DNA from: Zygnema cylindricum
Lineage: Eukaryota > Streptophyta > Zygnematophyceae > Zygnematales > Zygnemataceae
DNA: 62,000 nucleotides
Reading direction: 5' to 3'
NCBI GenBank assembly: GCA_037447655.1
Contig: JBBHKE010003455.1
Coordinates: 685,812 to 747,811 of the forward strand
This document shows positions 54,044 through 62,000 of this stretch, piece by piece. The position numbers and the translations under genes are program-made. The notes beneath the pieces are model-generated. The model searched no databases. It saw only the letters and a program-made list of their open reading frames with translations, and was not told the origin of the DNA. Numbering within the stretch: the first letter of the stretch is position 1; the number at the start of each line of letters is the position of its first letter.

Positions 54044-55013
54044 TGTTGAATTATTGGAATTATGAAGTATTTTCTAGGTATAATAGCTTAGTATAAATAG
54101 AAAAGAAAAACATAGGCAGTCTCCCTCCACTTTTTCTCTCTTTACCCCATATTTGTCGTAATCACTAAAAGAGAGAGAGGGTGGGGGAACCATGGCTGCC
54201 TTGGCTCCTCAGCCAGGTCAGTAGAAGTGATATAAGTTACCTCTACCAAAAAGGTTGAGTCCAGCAGGACTCGAACCCTTGACCGACAGGGCGAGACGTA
54301 GCCGTCAACTTTAGCCGGATTGTCGTTGAAGTTCGTTAGAGTACATGGGGTATGATAAGTTTTTAAATGTGTCAGAGATCACTAATCCGATTCACGGAAT
54401 TACGGATAAGCCACATAGAAACAAAATTGGATTACAGTGCAAACATGAAACCCCACGAAACAAATTTACCGGACATCAATTTTCAACGGCTACCATTTAA
54501 AGTCGTTTGGGCGCTTTGGCAATTTTTGGGGGTAACATGACATGGTACCACGTGGCAAGATAACATTGGGGAGCGTGAATCCGGGAGAGCCTGAGGGCTA
54601 GTCCGGGAGAGATAGGCGTCAACTCAATGGCCAAGTCGTACACAGACCGTACAGAAAGAACAACCGGCCACAGTACCTTTATGTATTTTACAGTTCTCTG
54701 ATTCGTTCATACATCAGCAGATAGGGGTTGTGAGGGGAGTTTAGGAATTAGGAGATTTAGGAGGTAGCCGCCTCTCTCCCAATGAGCTTGTATATATTTT
54801 GGCATCTTTGCCACTTGATAACTAATCGCCTGGTTGGGCGTTTTCAGTGATTTCTTTTGCTGCGGACTCAAGGGAGTCCAGACTGCATACGGGTGCAGTC
54901 AGATTGCTTGATTGCATACTTGGGTGCTTGTGATCCTAACTAAAGAAGGGTTAGCCAAAAACTATCTAGAGGCTTCCTTAATTGTGTAGTCCAATGGGGG
55001 ACACGGAATTACA
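54044..55013 (+). repeat. Copia-L 3' LTR (family A)
   Basis: 970 bp, TGTTGAATTATTGG to ACGGAATTACA. Has TATA-like TTGTATATATTTTGG near 54790 and leader hairpins GGACTCAAGGGAGTCC and CTGCATACGGGTGCAG (about 54863-54900). Confidence 0.86.
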
Positions 55014-55445
55014 ATTAGAAGTGCAAACGATTTTCCGTAAAGGTAGTGACGAAAGTGTACAATACCCCAAACTGCCGCCAAACATTCTTCTTTATAACTA
55101 CTGTAATTCGACTCTACACGATTTTTAATTCTGCTGGCGTAAGGGACCATGTATTATTCTCATGTTAATTCTCGTTGAGTTAAGATGGTTGTGATGCTTG
55201 GCTTTCCAAAGTCTGTTTGTTAGCAAAAAGGTAATTTGTGATTAGGAGGTCAGAGGATGGGAGCACTATACGGGGCATCCTTCAGCTTCTGAAACGCTAA
55301 AATCTGATCAGGTCCCCATACGAAATGAGCTTTTTTTTTGAGAAAATCGTTCAATGGTGAAGTGATAGTGCTAAAACTTGGAACAAACCTGCGATAACAA
55401 TTAGCTAATCCTAGGAAGGCTTGAACTGAATCGGTGCTAACGGAC
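55014..55445 (-). pseudogene. Gypsy-2: RT connection and RNase H fragment
   Basis: On the minus strand, VQAFLGLANCYRRFVPSFSTITSPLNDFLKK and VWGPDQILAFQKLKD (55420-55260) are the end of a gypsy RT. After a degraded stretch comes YSSYKEECLAAVWGIVHFRHYLYGK (55110-55030), the core of gypsy RNase H. It is truncated by the Copia-L LTR on one side and fades on the other. The wording differs from Gypsy-1 and Gypsy-3, so this is a separate family. Confidence 0.8.
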
Positions 55446-57058
55446 ACCAAAAGAAAAGAAATATGAATCGGGTTCCCTTTCTTTATCAACCTTTTCCACA
55501 GATAGCGTGGAGAGAATAGATGACAAAGTTGACAGGGTGGTTAAATCTGAACGAGTAGAGGACGCTCTAGATTCAATTAAAAGACTTAACGTCAAAGGAA
55601 CCGAATTTGATAAATTTGATTGATCAAAATTTGTTAAACGGAAAGTTCCACCACTACGTGTAGATCTGTATGAGTAGTCAAGCTTATCCCAATCAGTGGG
55701 CATAAAAATGATTGAGATAAAAAAACTAATCCGCTAACGAATACGCCCTACACGAGGTGCACCAAATGCCAAACCATACCACACACGTAAGGAACAATCT
55801 CAAAAAGTCTCTAACGGGGCCAAGATGGCCAGATCTAGTGAATAAGTCGCTTTTACAGAAACCTCTAACTTACAAACGAGTTGGCACGGCTGAAGGGCCA
55901 GATCTATAAAGGCATAAAATTGCTAAACAACCACCCGGAGGTGCAGATCTAAAGATCCACAGGCAAAAAATAGTTCTATCCAAGGCCACCAACGGCAAGA
56001 TCTAACCAAAAAATTCCACGCCAAACATACAACAAGAAAAACACAAGGCCACTCACCGCCAGATGGCAAGCTTGGAAAGCGTAGACATTGCAGATGCTCA
56101 ATAGAGTTAGGTCCGATTGGACCCAATCCACTCATGTAACCTCTAAATGATCAACAACTATCGTGACACGCGCCTGCACCCGCAAGGCATCGTAAACTTA
56201 CAAACCACTCTTAGCAATCTGGTGATTGCCAAGGGTTTACTGCGGTTGTTCACTCCAACCAGCGGTTGTTCACTCCAACCAGAGTTTTGTAGAGCTCCCG
56301 AAAACGAATCTGCTCCACTATCTCCTCTCCTTGGTGAGGTATGTCACAATGTAAAGAATCGATGCCTCTGATCAACAAAGGGCAAGACAAACCAAATACC
56401 TAAGTTAGTGTAGAATATTCTTTGCCGAAACCAGGCCAAGGAGATAATTATGTCCGCTACTAAGCAAACAATAATAAAAAATGCAAAGTTAGTTATAGAT
56501 TTTTTTTTCTTTAGGTTTTATCTATTTAAACAAACAGTTACAACTTAGCAGAAAATTTTCAAAATGTAAGGATGTATTATCAGTTGGCAGACACACAAAG
56601 AAATACTGTAAAATTTAAATCAAAGAAAATCGAGAAAAACTGACAATTTTTAATTGCATAAAATATAGAAAAACTGTCAATGTAAATTTGCAAAAAAAAC
56701 AGCCACACTAACAATGTCAAATCAGAAAAAAAAAGAGCAAGACTAACAATGTCAAATTGCACGAAATAGAAAGTGTTGACAATTTCAAATTGCAAAACAA
56801 TAGGAAAAATTGAGAATTTTGGATTGCAGAATAATATGAAAAAGGGACAATTTCAAGAGCACAAGAATATTAAGCCAACGGATAACCACTAGGCTACATG
56901 GTCAATTTTTTTTCTTTACGGTAGTTCGATGAATAAAGACTTAACCTAAATATCAACAAACACAAGCTGGAAATCAACAAACAACAAGCGACTTTGAGAT
57001 AACCGGATCTGGCTAGACCATGTAATACAGAAAGAAAAGGTAACCCTAATTTTGCAAT
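55446..57058. other. Unassigned region before Copia-N
   Basis: No protein domain or LTR recognised. CAGATCTA-like words recur at irregular spacing between about 55830 and 56010, and a 20-bp unit starting CGGTTGTTCACT is duplicated in tandem at 56243-56282. From 56440 on the sequence is A-rich. It may be host intergenic DNA or an unrecognised element. Confidence 0.4.
56243..56282. repeat. Perfect 20-bp tandem duplication
   Basis: Two identical head-to-tail copies of a 20-bp unit (CGGTTGTTCACTCCAACCAG). Confidence 0.9.
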
Positions 57059-58060
57059 TGTTGAAATCACTAGATTTAATGAAGGTTTTTACTAGGTCTT
57101 AATTAGGTAAAACAACTAAAAGAAAAAACATTGGCAGCCTGCCTCCACCTTCTCTCTCTAGCCCCCATACTTGTTGTAGTCACTGAAGGAGAGAGAGGAC
57201 GGTGGAGCAATGGCTTCCTCAACTTAATATGCAAGACTAAAGAGTTACCTAAGTCACTCTCAACAAAAAGGTTGAGTCCGGCAGAACTCAAACCTCCAAC
57301 CGGCAAAGCGAGGCGTAACCGTCAGCTCTTACCGGTCTGTCGCAGTAGTCCGTTAGGATACATAGGGTTTGATAGTTATTTAAACATTAGCTAGGTCAAT
57401 AATTCGTTCAACGAAATAATAAACTAAAGACGTAGAAACTAGTTAAGTTTTACTGCGCACGAAACAAATGTTCAGGACATTTGTTATTTTGGACGACGAG
57501 CTTTAAAAGTCGGTTTGGATCCGACGGTCCACATCATCGTCGGGATCTCGAAATAGCCACCTTCGCGGTTTTCGGACATGACATGACCTATCGATACGTA
57601 ACAAGATATCATTGGGAAGCGGGAATCCTGGGGAGCATGAGGATAAGTCCGAAGGAGAAAGACGTCCCCTCCATAGCCTTGTCGTACACCAACCATATAG
57701 AAAGTACATCGGTCGTAGTACCATTTCTGTACTATACACTCCTTTGATTGGTTCCTACATCATTAGATAGGGGTTGTGAGAGGGGTTTAGGACTTAAGAG
57801 GATTGAGGAAGTAGTCGCCTCTCTCCCAACAAGCTTATATAAATAATGGCATCTTTGCCATTTGATAATTAATCGCCTAGTTGGGCGTTTTCACTGATCC
57901 TTTTTGATGTGGACTTAGGGGAATCCAGATTGCACAGGGGTGCAGTCAAATTGTCTATTGACTTGCTTGGGTAGCAACAGTTCTAGTTGAAAGTGGGTTA
58001 GTCAAAAGCTATCTAGAGGCTTCTTCGGTTTTGTAGTCCAATGGGGGACACAAAATTGCA
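57059..58060 (+). repeat. Copia-N 5' LTR (family A)
   Basis: 1002 bp, TGTTGAAATCACTAG to CAAAATTGCA. TATA-like CTTATATAAATAATGG near 57835 and leader hairpins near 57912-57950. The gag ATG at 58041 is 20 nt inside its 3' end. Confidence 0.88.
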
Positions 58061-61000
58061 GGTTTCGGGCCCACCCTCTAGGGTGCCCATCTTCAACGGA
58101 TCTGGGTTCATTTACTAGGAAGCCATGATGACAAGAGCATTGTGTGAAAAAGGATACTCGGGTATTGTCAGTGGACAACTGAAACGTCCATCTCAAGGAA
58201 CTCCACCAGGGTTTGGTGGAGTGAGGTTTTCTACAGCAATATCTGCTCCAACAGAGGAGGCAGACGATGGGGACAGCAGTGTGTCCGAAAAAAGGAAAGA
58301 TAAAGAGACACCTCTTACTCCCATTGCCACCACACCCGGAGCGGTGATCGTGAAAACCGAGGAAAACGACATTTAGATGTGGGAGTACACCAACATGAAT
58401 GCCAGGCATTTCATTCTGAGGCACCTCACTCAAGTTCTTATTACCTCTCAGCTGCACATATTTAAGGCCCAATAGTTGTGGATGACATTTGGGGAGATCT
58501 ATAAAGTAGTAAATTCAAGAGCTTATTGGTTGAGGAAAGGGTGGGGAGTTATTCTTACAAAGGAGGGAAGATGTTAGACTACTGTAATGATATCTCTTGC
58601 TTGTACATGGAGACGCAAAGTGCCGGATGGACAGGCACAATGAAGATGAAATACAACACCCTCATCATGAAGTTGCCTAAGGAGTATGAAAACATAGCGT
58701 ACCGAGTGCAAGAAATGGATGACAGTTCTTGGAAGTGGCACACAGTGGTCCGAATGATACTCGTGCAGGAGAACACCATTGAGATCCGTAGAGGAGGAAA
58801 GAGCGTTCAAGCTCTAGCTGCCGAAACCGACCGGTGGAGGAACGATCAAAAGAAAGTCGTACAACAACCTCAAAGGAGACAAATCTGGAGATCCTAGGCC
58901 CCCCAAGGGTCTTTGACATTTCTGCAAAAAACCGGGACACTTCACAGCTGATTGCACCAAGTTGTCCAAGCTGAGGCTCCAAGAAAACCGTGGAGGAGGT
59001 TCTTCCGGAGGGAAATAGAAGGCACTTATGGCCACATATCTCAATGGAGAGACCAAGAAGGACGAGTCCTCTGAGGAAGAGGATGGGGAGCTTCTTCTCG
59101 CGAGAATCTGGAAGAGAAGGAGATATTTCGGAAACAGAAGTGTGATGTTGGAGCCATTCGAAAGCTACACAAAAGAATGGATCATCGACTCAGGTGCATC
59201 CATGCGTATGTGCCATGACAAACACCTCTTCACTAATTTAAGAAAGATCCCTACTATAGAAATAGAGTATGAGGATGGGAGAGTAGTTACGACAGATCAA
59301 GTGGGCCTGGTAGAATTGAAAGTTTTAGTGGAGGGTAAGACTTCTATACTCACCTTCTCAGATGTGCTCTATATTCCTCAGCTGAGTAAAAATCTTGTGT
59401 CTACCTCTATACTAGATGACAAGGATTTTGATACCTTCACTAAAAAGGGAGTCTGTATAGCTAAGTATGGAGATGAAGTCTACGTCACAGCAGATAAGGG
59501 CAGCTAAGGAATGTTTAGGCTTAACCTGAGTAACGAAAAGAATAGTGCTTTCTATGGTGGTGTTCCAAGCTTGATGATATGACATAAGCGGTTCGGGCAT
59601 GTGCATTTTGATAGGCTGAGGGAAATGAAGAAGCTTGGTGTAGTAGAAGGCATTCAGTTTGGGGATAATGAAATGATAGACTATTGTAGTGGTTGTGCCC
59701 AAGGTAAGGCTCACAGACTGCCCTTTCCAAAAATTGCCACTTATAGAGGTGAGAAAGTACTAGATCTGGTCCACATAGATATTTGGGGACCAGCAAGAGT
59801 ACCCTCGGTTGGGAGAAAGATGTATATGCTAACAGTTACTGATGATTGGTCCAGATATTCTTGAGTCTGTTTCCTAAAGACAAAGTCTGAAACACCACAG
59901 TACTTCAAAGAATACAAAGCCTGGAGTGAGAAATTGCACGGAACCCTCATTAAGCGAATAAGGAGTGATAATGGGGGAGAGTACACCTCTAACTAGTTTG
60001 AGGAATACTTGAGAGATGAAGGAGTTCAATATCAAAAAACTGTACCGAATAATCTATAACAAAATGGGGTAGATGAGAGGTTAAACCGGAATTTGGGAGA
60101 TAATGTGTGTAGTATGCAGTCTAAAAAAAAAATTGGAAGAAGATTTTGCGTAGAGGCCATGAACTGTGTTAACTACATTAAGAATAGAGTATTCAATACA
60201 GCCATTAAAGGAATGACACCTTATGAGAGATGAGTTGGAAGGAAACCAGATATTTCTCACTTGAAAGTATTCAATAGTCAATTGTATAGTCTTGACTCAT
60301 ATAAGAAAAACTGGAAACTAGATGCTAAATGGAAACCAGGATACTTTGTGGGATATGATGAGGATGTCAAGGGATATAGATTCTATGACTTAACTAAACT
60401 AGATATCATTATGGTAAAGCATGTAGTTGTCATGGATGAAGGAAAGTCATTTGATCCCTTCAAATACACTAAAAAGATAAGAATCAATTTTGAGTCCGAT
60501 AATGAGGAGGACTGGGATCTTTTCCGAAGGGACAGAAGTGATAACATGATTGCAAATTCATGGGAGCGCCAAGATGGGGGAGATGCACCGGGATCTCCTC
60601 ATATCTATATACACTCCGAGGAGACAGAGGTGGAGGAGCCGGAAACGACTTCCATGGATAGGGGAGCTGATGAGACAATAATGGAGAACCCGAGACTTCT
60701 CTCCATTCCAGGTTTGAAATTTGAGGGAGGACGAAAGAGCAACAAAAGGCTAGAAGAAAAACAAGTTGCTCACAATGTAACAAAGCTATCTCACCCAGAT
60801 GAGCCTCAGTCATACTCAGAGGCAATGGACAATCCGGAGAAAGACCGATGGGTTAGAGCCATAAAAAATGAGATGGCTTCCTTCATGGAAGTTAATACTT
60901 GAGAGCTGGTGGAATGTCCTCAAAACAAAAAACTTATCGCGTGTAAATGGATATTTAAATTGAAATTGAACCCAAATAATACCATTGAGAGATATAAGGC

Positions 61001-61289
61001 TTGGTTTGTAGCAAATTGGTTCACCTAAAAAGAGGGGATAGATTATGAGGAAAATTTTGCTCCAAAGGTTCGGTTCCCATTTGTAAGGATTCTCCGTAGT
61101 CTAGCTGCAGCGGAAGACATGGAAATACACCAGATGGATATCAAGACCGCTTTCCTCAACGGTGAACTAGAGGAAGAAATCTTCATGCTAGAACCAGAGG
61201 GATTAATAGAGGAAGGAGAAGAGAGCAAAGTCTACAGGCTCATAAAGTCCTTATATAGACAGAAGCAGGCTCCCAGACAGTGGAACAAG
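58041..61289 (+). pseudogene. Copia-N Gag-Pol, many stops
   Basis: Gag opens MGDTKLQVSGPPSRVP with a stop within the first 30 codons (58117) and another at 58375. The zinc knuckle keeps CKKPGHFTADC, but its first Cys codon has become TGA (near 58917). The protease block IDSGASMRMCHDKHLF lies near 59180-59235. GAG-pre-integrase has a damaged HKRFGHVHFDRL. Integrase shows HIDIWGPARVP, RSDNGGEYTS and NGVDERLNR, so its catalytic acids are kept but stops lie between. The linker at 60261-60902 is open, then RT to MDIKTAFLNGELEEEIFM and QAPRQWNK. It cannot be expressed as a polyprotein. Confidence 0.87.
58061..58075 (+). promoter_or_regulatory. Primer-binding site of Copia-N (two mismatches)
   Basis: GGTTTCGGGCCCACC directly after the LTR, 13 of 15 bases identical to the Copia-H1 and Copia-R sites. 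It lies in the gag frame. Confidence 0.65.
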
Positions 61290-62000
61290 AAAGGCTGCCT
61301 TTTGCGTCGTTTTCCATTCATAAGGCACGTCATTCTTAAGTAAATCCGTGAGAGGAGCGGTGATTTTTGCGAAACCTTCAACAAATCTGCAATAAAAGGA
61401 GCATAATCCAAGAAAGCTTCGCATCTCTGTAACGTTAGTCGGCTGCGGCCACTCTTTGACTGCCTTAGTTTTCTTCGGATCCACTGCGATCCCATCGTGG
61501 CTCACCACATGCCCCAAAAACTCAATTTTCTCTTTCAAGAATTCACATTTACTCCTCTTCGCGTACAACTTGTTCTCCCTAAGGACCTGTAAGACCGTTC
61601 GCATGTGCTCCACGTGATCTTCCAAAGTCTTGCTGTACACCAAGATGTCGTCAAAGAAGACTATAAAAAAAACATCCAAATACTGCCAAAAGAAAGAATT
61701 CATTAGATGCATAAAGGTCAACGACGCGCTTGTCAATCCGAACGGCATAACCAAAAATTGAAAATGGCCGTACCGAGTCTGGAATGTTGTCTTTTCCACA
61801 TCTTCATTGGCAATTCTTATCTGATGGTAACCGCTTCGCAAATCTTTATTCGAAAATTACTTGGCACCTCTTAACCGATCTAACAACTCGTCGATCCTTA
61901 GTAGGGGGTACGCGTTTTTAACTGTAAACTTGTTTAGCGCTTGGTAGTCCACACACATAGGCAAGCCTCCATTTTTCTTATTTAAGAAGAGGACGGGAGC
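61290..62000 (-). pseudogene. Gypsy-3: reverse transcriptase, runs off the window
   Basis: On the minus strand from the window end: [21 protein letters not shown] (the D of CVDY being the first catalytic Asp), [11 protein letters not shown], a stop at 61857-61859, then [26 protein letters not shown], the catalytic box as [11 protein letters not shown] (the family usually has YIDD), [16 protein letters not shown] and [17 protein letters not shown]. The gypsy similarity ends there at a junction with Copia-N. It is a relative of Gypsy-1 in the opposite orientation and covers the part of pol that Gypsy-1 lacks. Confidence 0.88.

Larger units (their letters stand above)
52022..55013 (+). mobile_element. 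Copia-L: integrase end, RT, RNase H and 3' LTR
   Basis: The 3' two thirds of a plus-strand family-A element close to Copia-R, with polypurine tract AATAAGGGGAG and a complete 3' LTR. Its 5' end is cut by the D2 LTR. Confidence 0.88.
57059..61289 (+). mobile_element. Copia-N: 5' LTR to RT, decayed
   Basis: A plus-strand family-A element with a complete 5' LTR, primer-binding site and most of the internal region, ending in mid RT at a junction with Gypsy-3 near 61290. No 3' LTR is in the window. Confidence 0.88.

Noticed and set aside
56880-56910. tRNA-like stretch GGATAACCACTAGGCTACATGG
   Set aside because: No cloverleaf partner arms or T-arm could be found around it.
58002-58472. Minus-strand open frame of 156 codons
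   Set aside because: Antisense to the decayed Copia-N gag; same shadow as at 39117-39656.

Overview
The window looks like nuclear DNA of a land plant and is built almost entirely of LTR retrotransposons inserted into one another. I see no intact host gene, tRNA, rRNA or CRISPR array. The case for a plant rests on several divergent Ty1/copia families (order Gag, protease, integrase, reverse transcriptase, RNase H), fragments of a chromodomain-bearing Ty3/gypsy chromovirus, LTRs near 1 kb, many solo or truncated LTRs and G-box (CACGTG) motifs. I cannot name the species. A run of 10 N at 26639-26648 marks an assembly gap.

Element names used below are mine. Families are set by LTR sequence: A (begins TGTTGAAAT), B (begins TGTAGAAATTAA), C (begins TGTTGTTTTGG), D1/D2, E (begins TGTTGATATTTG) and J (begins TGTTGTTTTTGATAG).

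Layout. 1-1487 is AT-rich with nothing identified. 1493-2554 is a solo D1 LTR with target-site duplication (TSD) AAGAC. 4257-6312 is Gypsy-1 (+). 6959-18703 is Copia-F (-), whose 3' LTR holds an E LTR (+), which in turn holds the nearly complete Copia-C (-; 8452-14718, TSD GGGTT). 18704-22038 holds E and A LTRs and the end of Copia-G (+). 22039-25470 is the 3' part of Copia-M (-, family B). 25471-29088 is a plus-strand copia pair around the N gap whose two LTRs belong to different families. 29089-46176 is a nest with an inner part I could resolve: Copia-P (-) has its 5' LTR split by Copia-Q (-; LTRs 31006-32059 and 44893-45947, TSD GTTCG), and Copia-Q is itself split by the intact Copia-R (-; 34222-40630, TSD CCGAC). 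Copia-I and A and E LTR pieces fill a further hole in Q. 46177-55013 holds an E-like LTR, Copia-J (+), Copia-K (-), a D2 LTR and Copia-L (+). 55014-62000 holds Gypsy-2 (-), an unassigned stretch, Copia-N (+) and Gypsy-3 (-).

The only element that looks autonomous is Copia-R: one open frame of 1449 codons with all copia domains, a perfect TSD and two 1033-bp LTRs in which I found one mismatch. It must have inserted recently.

The most unusual theme is shared by several copia families here. The gag start codon lies inside the 5' LTR, the reading frame leaves the LTR through a split Gln codon (CA|G), and it continues through the primer-binding site. That site (GGTTATGGGCCCACC in its best copies) is complementary not to a tRNA 3' end but to the anticodon arm of plant initiator tRNA-Met, as in the half-tRNA priming known from Drosophila copia and yeast Ty5. 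The LTRs also carry hairpins whose stems change in a compensatory way between families while the loops stay nearly constant.
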